Part shown: positions 1 to 11,076 of the stretch, in pieces
Numbering within the stretch: position 1 is the stretch's first letter
How the letters are laid out: each line of letters starts with the position of its first letter
Assembly: GCA_038025085.1 (NCBI GenBank)
Contig: CM076141.1
Coordinates: forward strand, 23,684,501 to 23,748,500
DNA from: Tetragonia tetragonoides
Lineage: Eukaryota; Streptophyta; Magnoliopsida; Caryophyllales; Aizoaceae
Length of the DNA stretch: 64,000 nucleotides
Reading direction: 5' to 3'
Translations under genes and position numbers: made by a program
The notes under the pieces: model-generated
Told to the model about the DNA's origin: nothing
What the model saw: the letters and a program-made list of their open reading frames with translations, nothing else
The model's database searches: none

Positions 1-3000
1 TTTGAGTGTGAAACTACACCTAGGATATTTACATGTACAAACAAGCTTCAACTCAAGCTTTTGAATGTATTTACGCGTTTTAAAAGCTCATACGAGTAGG
101 GTGAAAGAGATTTGAGTTCTTTTGTGTTGTATATTAAGAGAAAGCATCCAAATAATTTGTTTGCATTCATTTGAGTGTGAAACTACACCTAGGATATTTA
201 CAAGTACAAACAAGCTTCAACTCAAGCTTTTGAATGTATTTACGCGTTTTAAAAGCTCATACGAGTAGGGTGAAAGAGATTTGAGTTCTCTTGTGTTATC
301 TAGTAAGAGAAAGCATCCAAATACTTTGTTTGCATTTATTTGAGTGTGAAACTACACCTAGGATGTTTACAAGTACAAACCACCTTCAACTCAAGCTGTT
401 GAATGAATTTACGCGTTTTAACAGCTCTTACGACTAGGGTGATAGAAATTGAGTTCTTGTGTGTTGTATATTAAGAGAAAGCATCCAAATACTTTGTTTG
501 CATTCATTTGAGTGTGAAACTACACCTAGGATTTTTACAGTTACAAACAAGCTTCAACTCATGCTTTTGAATTCATTTACGCGTTTTAAAACCTCATACG
601 AGTAGGGTGAAAGAGATTTGAGTTCTCTTGTGTTGTATAGTAAGAGAAAGCATCCAAATACTTTGTTTGCATTCATTTGAGTGTGAAACTACACCTAGGA
701 TGTTTACAAGTACAAACAAGCTTCAACTCAAGCTTTTGAATGTATTTACGCGTTTTAAAAGCTCATACGAGTAGGGTGAAAGAGATTTGAGTTCTTTTGT
801 GTTGTATATTAAGAGAAAGCATCCAAATACTTTGTTTGCATTCATTTGAGTGTGAAACTACACCAAGAATGTGTTAAATTACAAACAAGCTTCAACTCAT
901 TTGAGTGTGAAACTATACCTAGGATGTTTACAGTTACAAACAAGCTTCAACTCAAGCTTTTGAATGCATTTACGTGTTTTAAAAGCCCATACGAGTAGGG
1001 TGAAAGAGACTTGAGTTCTTTTGTGTTGTATATTAAGAGAAAGCATCCAGATACTTTGTTTTCATTCATTTGAGTGTGAAACTACACCTAGGATGTTTAC
1101 AAGTACAAACAAGCTTCAACTCAAGCTGTTGAATGAATTTACGCGTTTTAACAGCTCTTACGACTAGGGTTATAGAAATTGAGTTCTTGTGTGTTGTATA
1201 TTAAGAGAAAGCATCCAAATACTTTGTTTGCATTCATTTAAGTGTGAAACTACACCTAGGATGTTTACAAGTACAAACAAGCTTCAACTTAAGCTTTTGA
1301 ATGTAGTTACGCGTTTTAAAAGCTCATACGAGTAGGGTGAAAGAGATTTGAGTTCTTTTGTGTTGTATATTAAGAGAAAGCATCCAAATACTTTGTTTGC
1401 ATTCATTTGAGTGTGAAACTACACCAAGAATGTGTTAAATTACAAACAAGCTTCAACTCAAGCTTTTGAATGCATTTACGCGTTTTAAAAGCTCATACGA
1501 GTAGGGTGAAAGAGATTTGAGTTCTTTTGTGTTGTATAGTAAGAGAAAGCATCCAAATACTTTGTTTGCATTCATTTGAGTGTGAAACTACACCTAGGAT
1601 GTTTACAAGTACAAACAAGCTTCAACTCAAGCTGTTGAATGAATTTATGCGTTTTAACAGCTCTTACGACTAGGGTGATAGAAATTGAGTTCTTGTGTGT
1701 TGTATATTAAGAGAAAGCATCCAAATACTTTTTTTTCATTCATTTGAGTGTGAAACTATACCTGGGATGTTTACAGTTACAAACAAGCTTCAACTCAAGC
1801 TTTTGAACGCATTTACGCGTTTTAAAAGCTCATACGAGGAGGGTGAAAGAGACTTGAGTTCTTTTGTGTTGTATATTAAGAGAAAGCATCCAGATACTTT
1901 GTTTTCATTCATTTGAGTGTGAAACTACACCTAGGATGTTTACATTTACAAACAAGCTTCAACTCAAGCTTTTGAATGCATTTACGCTTTTTAAAAGCTC
2001 ATACGAGGAGGGTGAAAGAGATTTGAGTTCTTTTGTGTTGTACATTAAGAGAAAGCATCCAAAAACTTTGTTTGCATTCATTTGAGTGTGAAACTACACC
2101 TACGATGTTTACAAGTACAAACAAGCTTCAACTCAAGCTGTTGAATGAATTTACGCGTTTTAACAGCTCTTACGACTAGGGTGATAGAAATTGAGTTCTT
2201 GTGTGTTGTATATTAAGAGAAAGCATCCAAATATTTTTTTTTCATTCATTTGAGTGTGAAACTATACCTAGGATGTTTACAGTTACAAACAAGCTTCAAC
2301 TCAAGCTTTTGAATACATTTACGCGTTTTAAAGGCTCATACGAGTAGGGTGAAAGAGACTTGAGTTCTTTTGTGTTGTATATTAAGAGAAAGCATCCAGA
2401 TACTTTGTTTTCATTCATTTGAGTGTGAAACTACACCTAGGATGTTTACAGTTACAAACAAGCTTCAACTCAAGCTTTTGAATGCATTTACGCGTTTTAA
2501 AAGCTCATACGAGTAGGGTGAAAGAGATTTGAGTTCTTTTGTGTTGTATAGTAAGAGAAAGCATCCAAATACTTTGTTTGCATTCATTTGAGTGTGAAAC
2601 TACACCTAGGATGTTTACAAGTACAAACAAGCTTCAACTCAAGCTTTTGAATGCATTTACGCGTTTTAAAAGCTCATACGAGTAGGGTGAAAGAGATTTG
2701 AGTTCTTTTGTGTTGTATATTAAGAGAAAGCATCCAAATACTTTGTTTGCTTTCATTTGAGTGTGAAACTACACCAAGAATGTGTTAAGTTACAAACAAG
2801 CTTCAACTCAAACTTTTGAATGCATTTACGCGTTTTAAAAGCTCTTACGAGTAGGGTGAAAGAGATTTGAGTTCTTTTGTGTTGTATAGTAAGAGAAAGC
2901 ATCCAAATACTTTGTTTGCATTCATTTGAATGTGAAACAACACCTAGGATGTTTACAAGTACAAACAAGCTTCAACTCAAGCTTTTGAATGTATTTACGC

Positions 3001-3600
3001 GTTTTAAAAGCTCATACGAGTAGGGTGAAAGAGATTTGTGTTCTTTTGTGTTGTATTTTAAGAGAAAGCATCCAAATACTTTGTTTGCTTTCATTTGAGT
3101 GTGAAACTACACCAAGAATGTGTTAAGTTACAAACAAGCTTCAACTCAAGCTTTTGAATGCATTTACGCGTTTTAAAAGCTCATATGAGTAGGGTGAAAG
3201 AGATTTGAGTTCTTTTGTGTTGTATAGTAAGAGAAAGCATCCAAATACTTTGTTTGCATTCATTTGAGTGTGAAACTACACCTAGGATGTTTACAAGTAC
3301 AAACAAGCTTCAACTCAAGCTTTTGAATGTATTTACGCGTTTTAGAAGCTCATACGAATAGGGTGAAAGAGATTTGAGTTCTTTTGTGTTGTATATTAAG
3401 AGAAAGCATCCAAATACTTTGTTTGCATTCATTTGAGTGTGAAAGTACACCAAGAATGTGTTAAATTACAAACAAGCTTCAACTCAAGCTTTTGAATGCA
3501 TTTACGCGTTTTAAAAGCTCATACGAGTAGGGTGAAAGAGATTTGAGTTCTTTTGTGTTGTATATTAAGAGAAAGCATCCAAATAATTTGTTTGCATTCA
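1..3600 (+). repeat. Higher-order repeat unit of 3600 bp, copy 1
   Basis: The sequence starting at 1 (head variant with gatatttacatgtac) reappears at 3601 in the same monomer order. The unit holds 21 full monomers plus one 55-bp truncated monomer at 845-899. Four members are of the 168-bp type, recognisable by gatagaaattgag near 440, 1169, 1677 and 2191. 21 x 169 + 55 - 4 gives exactly 3600, which supports the count. Copies 1 and 2 differ by scattered substitutions, for example cttcaactcat versus ctgcaactcat at the truncated monomer. Confidence 0.85.
845..899 (+). repeat. Truncated 55-bp satellite monomer (HOR copy 1)
   Basis: A monomer of the caccaagaatgtg variant stops after cttcaactca and the next head begins at once, so only 55 bp of 169 are present. 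The same truncation recurs once in each of the other two forward HOR copies, making it a marker of the unit. Confidence 0.9.
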
Positions 3601-4444
3601 TTTGAGTGTGAAACTACACCTAGGATATTTACATGTACAAACAAGCTTCAACTCAAGCTTTTGAATGTATTTACGCGTTTTAAAAGCTCATACGAGTAGG
3701 GTGAAAGAGATTTGAGTTCTTTTGTGTTGTATATTAAGAGAAAGCATCCAAATAATTTGTTTGCATTCATTTGAGTGTGAAACTACAGCTAGGATATTTA
3801 CAAGTACAAACAAGCTTCAACTCAAGCTTTTGAATGTATTTACGCGTTTTAAAAGCTCATACGAGTAGGGTGAAAGAGATTTGAGTTCTCTTGTGTTATA
3901 TAGTAAGAGAAAGCATCCAAATACTTTGTTTGCATTTATTTGAGTGTAAAACTACACCTAGGATGTTTACAAGTACAAACCACCTTCAACTCAAGCTGTT
4001 GAATGAATTTACGCGTTTTAACAGCTCTTACGACTAGGGTGATAGAAATTGAGTTCTTGTGTGTTGTATATTAAGAGAAAGCATCCAAGTACTTTGTTTG
4101 CATTCATTTGAGTGTGAAACTACACCTAGGATGTTTACAGTTACAAACAAGCTTCAACTCATGCTTTTCAATTCATTTACGCGTTTTAAAAGCTCATACG
4201 AGTAGGGTGAAAGAGATTTGAGTTCTCTTGTGTTGTATAGTAAGAGAAAGCATCCAAATACTTTGTTTGCATTCATTTGAGTGTGAAACTACACCTAGGA
4301 TGTTTACAAGTACAAACAAGCTTCAACTCAAGCTTTTGAATGTATTTACGCGTTTTAAAAGCTCATACGAGTAGGGTGAAAGAGATTTGAGTTCTTTTGT
4401 GTTGTATATTAAGAGAAAGCATCCAAATACTTTGTTTGCATTCA

Positions 4445-4499
4445 TTTGAGTGTGAAACTACACCAAGAATGTGTTAAATTACAAACAAGCTGCAACTCA
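4445..4499 (+). repeat. Truncated 55-bp satellite monomer (HOR copy 2)
   Basis: Same truncated caccaagaatgtg monomer as at 845, exactly 3600 bp downstream. It carries a private change (ctgcaactcat). Confidence 0.9.
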
Positions 4500-5005
4500 T
4501 TTGAGTGTGAAACTATACCTAGGATGTTTACAGTTACAAACAAGCTTCAACTCAAGCTTTTGAATGCATTTACGCGTTTTAAAAGCCCATACGAGTAGGG
4601 TGAAAGAGACTTGAGTTCTTTTGTGTTGTATATTAAGAGAAAGCATCCAGATACTTTGTTTTCATTCATTTGAGTGTGAAACTACACCTAGGATGTTTAC
4701 AGTTACAAAAAAGCTTCAACTCAAGCTTTTGAATACATTTACGCGTTTTAAAAGCTCATACGAGGAGGGTGAAAGAGATTTGAGTTCTTTTGTGTTGAAT
4801 ATTAAGAGAAAGCATCCAAATACTTTGTTTGCATTCATTTGAGTGTGAAACTACACCTAGGATGTTTACAAGTACAAACAAGCTTCAACTCAAGCTGTTG
4901 AATGAATTTACGCGTTTTAACAGCTCTTACGACTAGGGTTATAGAAATTGAGTTCTTGTGTGTTGTATATTAAGAGAAAGCATCCAAATACTTTGTTTGC
5001 ATTCA

Positions 5006-5681
5006 TTTGAGTGTGAAACTACACCTAGGATGTTTACAAGTACAAACAAGCTTCAACTTAAGCTTTTGAATGTAGTTACGCGTTTTAAAAGCTCATACGA
5101 GTAGGGTGAAAGAGATTTGAGTTCTTTTGTGTTGTATATTAAGAGAAAGCATCCATATACTTTGTTTGCATTCATTTGAGTGTGAAACTACACCAAGAAT
5201 GTGTTAAATTACAAACAAGCTTCAACTCAAGCTTTTGAATGCATTTACGCGTTTTAAAAGCTCATACGAGTAGGGTGAAAGAGATTTGAGTTCTTTTGTG
5301 TTGTATAGTAAGAGAAAGCATCCAAATACTTTGTTTGCATTCATTTGAGTGTGAAACTACACCTAGGATGTTTACAAGTACAAACAAGCTTCAACTCAAG
5401 CTTTTGAATGTAGTTACGCGTTTTAAAAGCTCATACGAGTAGGGTGAAAGAGATTTGAGTTCTTTTGTGTTGTGTATTAAGAGAAAGCATCCAAATACTT
5501 TGTTTGCATTCATTTGAGTGTGAAACTACACCAAGAATGTGTTAAATTACAAACAAGCTTCAACTCAAGCTTTTGAATGCATTTACGCGTTTTAAAAGCT
5601 CATACGAGTAGGGTGAAAGAGATTTGAGTTCTTTTGTGTTGTATAGTAAGAGAAAGCATCCAAATACTTTGTTTGCATTCA
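5006..5681 (+). repeat. Local tandem duplication of a monomer dimer (2 x 338 bp)
   Basis: The two-monomer block 5006-5343 (a gtagttacgcg monomer followed by a caccaagaatgtg monomer) is repeated at 5344-5681. Copy 1 of the HOR has this pair once. The event is a simple two-monomer unequal exchange just left of the LTR insertion site. Confidence 0.8.
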
Positions 5682-5712
5682 TTTGAGTGTGAAACTACAC
5701 CTAGGATGTTTA

Positions 5713-5717
5713 CAAGT
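5713..5717 (+). repeat. Left target-site duplication (CAAGT)
   Basis: CAAGT directly precedes the TGATG start of the LTR. The uninterrupted monomer reads gtttacaagtacaaac here. The same five bases follow the right end of the element at 7445-7449. Confidence 0.93.
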
Positions 5718-6506
5718 TGATGCAGGAGCAACATGCTTAAAAAATGATACACATCATATTCACCATTATATAGATCTTAGGAATGATCTTGATTCCTCTA
5801 CACGGCTCCTCAAGAACAACAATGGTGTTTTCCAAGGGGAATTGAAAGAACATTCAATCTTAGTTCTATTATGTTCGTTTATGGAGCATGTTTTAAAATG
5901 GGTTACAATTACATTGCCTCCTACATTGAAGATACTTTGGAATACACGCGCAAGATGGGGATTAAAGCTCTTGTTATATGATCACGTCATTATGGAGAAC
6001 CTCGAAATCTTGGCAGTTCTGATAGTTGTTCGTATTTTGGCCATAACTCGCTCATACTAAATCTAAACGTGATGATTCAAATCTCTGTAGAAAGATATGA
6101 TCGAGATCTACAACATTGATGCTTTGAGTTTTCTCTAATTCAAAGCGCAACATGGTCAAAAACGCGTAACAAGTTACAGAACATATTCCTTGCGCGCCAA
6201 GGCAACGACTTTAGTTTAGTTATTGTGTCCTAGTTTATTTTAACTTGCTTTTAGCGTGATTTATTGCTTAGGAAACTAATAATCTTGTTATTATTAGCAT
6301 TATGAGTCCATTAGGTATTAGGAAAGTTGTTAGTTAGTTCATTTTACAATTGTAATCAGTTTCATAGTTAGTTTCCTACTTGGATTAGGATTCCTAGTAG
6401 CTTTAGATTTCTTTGTCTATATATAGGGGAGAGCACGAAATTGTAACATAGACTTTGATGATTAATGATTAATACGTGAGTATTTACCCCTCAAATTGAG
6501 TGATTC
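5718..6506 (+). repeat. LTR internal tandem duplication, left copy (789 bp)
   Basis: Matches 6507-7295 over the full 789 bp with four substitutions that I could see: atgttcg/atgtttg, ctcgaaat/ctcgtaat, gaaagat/gaaatat and atcttg/atctgg. It starts exactly at the LTR 5' end and ends after ttgagtgattc, an 11-bp motif that recurs three times in the LTR tail. It contains a full U3-like region and its own TATA box. It lacks the LTR 3' end. Confidence 0.95.
6418..6425 (+). promoter_or_regulatory. TATA box of the LTR promoter, left copy
   Basis: TATATATA followed by ggggagagcac, about 700 bp into the LTR, is the expected place for the U3/R boundary promoter of a plant LTR. Activity inside heterochromatin is unknown. 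Confidence 0.65.
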
Positions 6507-7295
6507 TGATGCAGGAGCAACATGCTTAAAAAATGATACACATCATATTCACCATTATATAGATCTTAGGAATGATCTTGATTCCTCTACACGGCTCCTC
6601 AAGAACAACAATGGTGTTTTCCAAGGGGAATTGAAAGAACATTCAATCTTAGTTCTATTATGTTTGTTTATGGAGCATGTTTTAAAATGGGTTACAATTA
6701 CATTGCCTCCTACATTGAAGATACTTTGGAATACACGCGCAAGATGGGGATTAAAGCTCTTGTTATATGATCACGTCATTATGGAGAACCTCGTAATCTT
6801 GGCAGTTCTGATAGTTGTTCGTATTTTGGCCATAACTCGCTCATACTAAATCTAAACGTGATGATTCAAATCTCTGTAGAAATATATGATCGAGATCTAC
6901 AACATTGATGCTTTGAGTTTTCTCTAATTCAAAGCGCAACATGGTCAAAAACGCGTAACAAGTTACAGAACATATTCCTTGCGCGCCAAGGCAACGACTT
7001 TAGTTTAGTTATTGTGTCCTAGTTTATTTTAACTTGCTTTTAGCGTGATTTATTGCTTAGGAAACTAATAATCTGGTTATTATTAGCATTATGAGTCCAT
7101 TAGGTATTAGGAAAGTTGTTAGTTAGTTCATTTTACAATTGTAATCAGTTTCATAGTTAGTTTCCTACTTGGATTAGGATTCCTAGTAGCTTTAGATTTC
7201 TTTGTCTATATATAGGGGAGAGCACGAAATTGTAACATAGACTTTGATGATTAATGATTAATACGTGAGTATTTACCCCTCAAATTGAGTGATTC
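6507..7295 (+). repeat. LTR internal tandem duplication, right copy (789 bp)
   Basis: Second copy of 5718-6506, about 0.5 percent diverged from it. It begins with TGATGCAGG, identical to the LTR terminus, and runs directly into the unique LTR tail (7296-7444). Copy 2 plus the tail forms a complete 938-bp LTR, so copy 1 is the extra piece. Confidence 0.95.
7207..7214 (+). promoter_or_regulatory. TATA box of the LTR promoter, right copy
   Basis: Second TATATATA, 789 bp downstream of the first, in the half that is continuous with the LTR tail and polyadenylation signal. Confidence 0.65.
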
Positions 7296-7377
7296 AGTTT
7301 GAAACCCTTGTGTGTGATGCGCAAGTCTTGTTCTTGAGTGATTCTTGAACGAAAAACCCCAACCCCTTGAGTGATTC
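7285..7377 (+). repeat. Three direct copies of an 11-bp motif in the LTR tail
   Basis: ttgagtgattc occurs at 7285-7295, 7334-7344 and 7367-7377, and also at 6496-6506 at the duplication junction. Spacings in the tail are 49 and 33 bp. It lies downstream of the TATA box, so it would be in R or U5. Function unknown. Confidence 0.85.
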
Positions 7378-7430
7378 GAGAGGTATATCCCTTTTATTGT
7401 TTTGTTTATCAAAAATACAGAAAATCCCTA

Positions 7431-7436
7431 AATAAA
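7431..7436 (+). terminator. Candidate polyadenylation signal of the LTR
   Basis: AATAAA lies eight bases before the LTR 3' end, downstream of the TATA box. Such hexamers are common in AT-rich DNA, and plant polyadenylation signals are loose, so the call is tentative. Confidence 0.35.
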
Positions 7437-7444
7437 TCACATCA

Positions 7445-7449
7445 CAAGT
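7445..7449 (+). repeat. Right target-site duplication (CAAGT)
   Basis: CAAGT directly after the CATCA end of the LTR matches 5713-5717. The satellite monomer then continues with acaaacaagcttc. Confidence 0.93.
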
Positions 7450-9440
7450 ACAAACAAGCTTCAACTCAAGCTTTTGAATGTATTTACGCGTTTTAAAAGC
7501 TCATACGAGTAGGGTGAAAGAGATTTGAGTTCTTTTGTGTTGTATATTAAGAGAAAGCATCCAAATACTTTGTTTGCTTTCATTTGAGTGTGAAACTACA
7601 CCAAGAATGTGTTAAGTTACAAACAAGCTTCAACTCAAGCTTTTGAATGCATTTACGCGTTTTAAAAGCTCTTACGAGTAGGGTGAAAGAGATTTGAGTT
7701 CTTTTGTGTTGTATAGTAAGAGAAAGCATCCAAATACTTTGTTTGCATTCATTTGAGTGTGAAACTACACCTAGGATGTTTACAAGTACAAACAAGCTTC
7801 AACTCAAGCTTTTGAATGTATTTACGCGTTTTAAAAGCTCATACGAGTAGGGTGAAAGAGATTTGAGTTCTTTTGTGTTGTATATTAAGAGAAAGCATCC
7901 AAATACTTTGTTTGCATTCATTTGAGTGTGAAACTACACCAAGAATGTGTTAAATTACAAACAAGCTTCAACTCAAGCTTTTGAATGCATTTACACGTTT
8001 TAAAAGCTCATACGAGTAGGGTGAAAGAGATTTGAGTTCTCTTGTGTTGTATAGTAAGAGAAAGCATCCAGATACTTTGTTTTCATTCATTTGAGTGTGA
8101 AACTACACCTAGGATGTTTACAGTTACAAACAAGCTTCAACTCAAGCTTTTGAATGCATTTACGCGTTTTAAAAGCTCATACGAGTAGGGTGAAAGAGAT
8201 TTGAGTTCTTTTGTGTTGTATTTTAAGAGAAAGCATCCAAATACTTTGTTTGCTTTCATTTGAGTGTGAAACTACACCAAGAATGTGTTAAGTTACAAAC
8301 AAGCTTCAACTCAAGCTTTTGAATGCATTTACGCGTTTTAAAAGCTCATACGAGTAGGGTGAAAGAGATTTGAGTTCTTTTGTGTTGTATAGTAAGAGAA
8401 AGCATCCAAATACTTTGTTTGCATTCATTTGAGTGTGAAACTACACCTAGGATGTTTACAAGTACAAACAAGCTTCAACTCAAGCTTTTGAATGTATTTA
8501 CGCGTTTTAGAAGCTCATACGAATAGGGTGAAAGAGATTTGAGTTCTTTTGTGTTGTATATTAAGAGAAAGCATCCAAATACTTTGTTTGCATTCATTTG
8601 AGTGTGAAACTACACCAAGAATGTGTTAAATTACAAACAAGCTTCAACTCAAGCTTTTGAATGCATTTACGCGTTTTAAAAGCTCATACGAGTAGGGTGA
8701 AAGAGATTTGAGTTCTTTTGTGTTGTATATTAAGAGAAAGCATCCAAATAATTTGTTTGCATTCATTTGAGTGTGAAACTACACCTAGGATATTTACAAG
8801 TACAAACAAGCTTCAACTCAAGCTTTTGAATGTATTTACGCGTTTTAAAAGCTCATACGAGTAGGGTGAAAGAGATTTGAGTTCTCTTGTGTTATATAGT
8901 AAGAGAAAGCATCCAAATACTTTGTTTGCATTTATTTGAGTGTGAAACTACACCTAGGATGTTTACAAGTACAAACAACCTTCAACTCAAGCTGTTGAAT
9001 GAATTTACGCGTTTTAACAGCTCTTACGACTAGGGTGATAGAAATTGAGTTCTTGTGTGTTGTATATTAAGAGAAAGCATCCAAATACTTTGCTTGCATT
9101 CATTTGAGTGTGAAACTACACCTAGGATGTTTACAGTTACAAACAAGCTTCAACTCATGCTTTTGAATTCATTTACGCGTTTTAAAAGCTCATACGAGTA
9201 GGGTGAAAGAGATTTGAGTTCTCTTGTGTTGTATAGTAAGAGAAAGCATCCAAATACTTTGTTTGCATTCATTTGAGTGTGAAACTACACCTAGGATGTT
9301 TACAAGTACAAACAAGCTTCAACTCAAGCTTTTGAATGTATTTACGCGTTTTAAAAGCTCGTACGAGTAGGGTGAAAGAGATTTGAGTTCTTTTGTGTTG
9401 TATATTAAGAGAAAGCATCCAAATACTTTGTTTGCATTCA

Positions 9441-9495
9441 TTTGAGTGTGAAACTACACCAAGAATGTGTTAAATTACAAACATGCTTCAACTGA
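9441..9495 (+). repeat. Truncated 55-bp satellite monomer (HOR copy 3)
   Basis: Third occurrence of the truncated caccaagaatgtg monomer, here ending catgcttcaactga, so it has two private changes relative to copy 1. Confidence 0.9.
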
Positions 9496-11072
9496 TTTGA
9501 GTGTGAAACTATACCTAGGATGTTTACAGTTACAAACAAGCTTCAACTCAAGCTTTTGAATGCATTTACGCGTTTTAAAAGCCCATACGAGTAGGGTGAA
9601 AGAGACTTGAGTTCTTTTGTGTTGTATATTAAGAGAAAGCATCCAGATACTTTGTTTTCATTCATTTGAGTGTGAAACTACACCTAGGATGTTTACAGTT
9701 ACAAACAAGCTTCAACTCAAGCTTTTGAATGCATTTACGCGTTTTAAAAGCTCATACGAGGAGGGTGAAAGAGATTTGAGTTCTTTTGTGTTGAATATTA
9801 AGAGAAAGCATCCAAATACTTTATTTGCATTCATTTGAGTGTGAAACTACACCTAGGATGTTTACAAGTACAAACAAGCTTCAACTCAAGCTGTTGAATG
9901 AATTTACGCGTTTTAACAGCTCTTACGACTAGGGTTATAGAAATTGAGTTCTTGTGTATTGTATATTAAGAGAAAGCATCCAAATACTTTGTTTGCATTC
10001 ATTTGAGTGTGAAACTACACCTAGGATGTTTACAAGTACAAACAAGCTTCAACTTAAGCTTTTGAATGTAGTTACGCGTTTTAAAAGCTCATACGAGTAG
10101 GGTGAAAGAGATTTGAGTTCTTTTGTGTTGTATATTAAGAGAAAGCATCCAAATACTTTGTTTGCATTCATTTGAGTGTGAAACTACACCAAGAATGTGT
10201 TAAATTACAAACAAGCTTCAACTCAAGCTTTTGAATGCATTTACGCGTTTTAAAAGCTCATACGAGTAGGGTGAAAGAGATTTGAGTTCTTTTGTGTTGT
10301 ATAGTAAGAGAAAGCATCCAAATACTTTGTTTGCATTCATTTGAGTGTGAAACTACACCTAGGATGTTTACAAGTACAAACAAGCTTCAACTCAAGCTGT
10401 TGAATGAATTTACGCGTTTTAACAGCTCTTACGACTAGGGTGATAGAAATTGAGTTCTTGTGTGTTGTATATTAAGAGAAAGCATCCAAATACTTTTTTT
10501 TCATTCATTTGAGTGTGAAACTATACCTAGGATGTTTACAGTTACAAACAAGCTTCAACTCAAGCTTTTGAATGCATTTACGCGTTTTAAAAGCTCATAC
10601 GAGTAGGGTGAAAGAGACTTGAGTTCTTTTGTGTTGTATATTAAGAGAAAGCATCCAGATACTTTGTTTTCATTCATTTGAGTGTGAAACTACACCTAGG
10701 ATGTTTACAGTTACAAACAAGCTTCAACTCAAGCTTTTGAATGCATTTACGCGTTTTAAAAGCTCATACGAGGAGGGTGAAAGAGATTTGAGTTCTTTTG
10801 TGTTGTACATTAAGAGAAAGCATCCAAAAACTTTGTTTGCATTCATTTGAGTGTGAAACTACACCTAGGATGTTTACAAGTACAAACAAGCTTCAACTCA
10901 AGCTGTTGAATGAATTTACGCGTTTTAACAGCTCTTACGACTAGGGTGATAGAAATTGAGTTCTTGTGTGTTGTATATTAAGAGAAAGCATCCAAATACT
11001 TTTTTTTCATTCATTTGAGTGTGAAACTATACCTAGGATGTTTACAGTTACAAACAAGCTTCAACTCAAGCT

Positions 11073-11076
11073 TTTG
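11073..11076. other. Satellite orientation switch (inversion junction)
   Basis: Left of here monomers read caagcttcaactcaagctttt. Right of here they read in reverse complement, starting ttggatgctttctctta. The four bases tttg fit both the forward (cttttgaatgc) and the reverse (gtatttggatgc) monomer, so the junction has 4 bp of microhomology. It joins two different phases of the monomer. No other orientation switch is seen in the window. Confidence 0.92.

Larger units (their letters stand above)
5718..7444 (+). mobile_element. Solo LTR of an LTR retrotransposon (1727 bp, internally duplicated)
   Basis: The element is unrelated to the satellite. It starts TGATG and ends CATCA, a 5-bp terminal inverted repeat of the TG...CA type, and is flanked by perfect 5-bp CAAGT duplications that restore an intact monomer when the element is removed. 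It has a TATATATA box in each duplicated half and an AATAAA close to the right end. All this fits one LTR in plus orientation. No primer-binding site, gag or pol sequence is present, so internal and second-LTR sequence were probably lost by LTR-LTR recombination. Without the 789-bp internal duplication the LTR would be 938 bp. Superfamily (Copia or Gypsy) cannot be decided. The long open frames inside it have no recognised domain. Confidence 0.9.
3601..8765 (+). repeat. Higher-order repeat unit, copy 2, rearranged and interrupted by an LTR
   Basis: Copy 2 follows copy 1 at an offset of 3600 to about 5.2 kb. Then comes an extra dimer copy (5006-5681), then the LTR insertion. Past the LTR the order resumes at the part of the unit that matches about 2610 in copy 1, so several monomers (about 1559-2600 of copy 1) are missing here. 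Two extra monomers (starting near 7917 and 8090) precede the final four. The end is set by the monomer at 8766, which matches 170 and 3770. The unit has therefore been shuffled by unequal exchange as well as by the insertion. Confidence 0.7.
1..11076 (+). repeat. 169-bp satellite array, forward orientation block
   Basis: Head-to-tail monomers whose tttgagtgtg head recurs at 1, 170, 339, 507 and onward. The usual period is 169 bp, and 168 bp for a subtype with gatagaaattgag. Each monomer carries CCTAGG, two AAGCTT sites six bases apart, TTTTAAAA followed by ACGCGT, and gggtgaaagag. Three recurrent head variants are visible: taggatgtttacaagtac, taggatgtttacagttac and aagaatgtgttaaattac. The block is broken only by the LTR at 5718-7444 and ends where orientation flips near 11075. 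A nucleosome-sized AT-rich tandem repeat like this is typical of plant centromeric satellites. That function is inferred, and the species and family are not recognised. The strand sign is a convention. Confidence 0.97.
8766..11076 (+). repeat. Higher-order repeat unit, copy 3, cut off by the inversion
   Basis: Starts with the gatatttacaag monomer that corresponds to 170 and 3770; the preceding atgtac monomer is absent. It follows the copy 1 order, with the truncated monomer at 9441, and shifts by one monomer before 10.6 kb. It is broken at the orientation switch after aagcttttg. Confidence 0.75.

Noticed and set aside
887..901. Further transposon insertions at the truncated monomers
   Set aside because: The joins are direct satellite-to-satellite deletions with no foreign bases and no target duplication.
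5683..6060. A 125-codon frame across the left LTR boundary (and a related 117-codon frame at 6496-6849)
   Set aside because: The first starts in satellite DNA and reads into the LTR U3 region; the second starts just before the duplicated LTR start. The shared 112-codon part shows no domain I recognise, and LTR U3 regions rarely code for protein.
5718..7444. Full-length LTR retrotransposon with the two 789-bp copies as its two LTRs
   Set aside because: The copies abut with no internal region, the left copy lacks the CATCA end, and the 149-bp tail occurs only once. A solo LTR with a partial internal duplication fits better.
1..11076. Telomere-like repeats suggested by the recurrent gagtagggtg
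   Set aside because: It occurs once per monomer and is not a tandem TTTAGGG or TTAGGG array.
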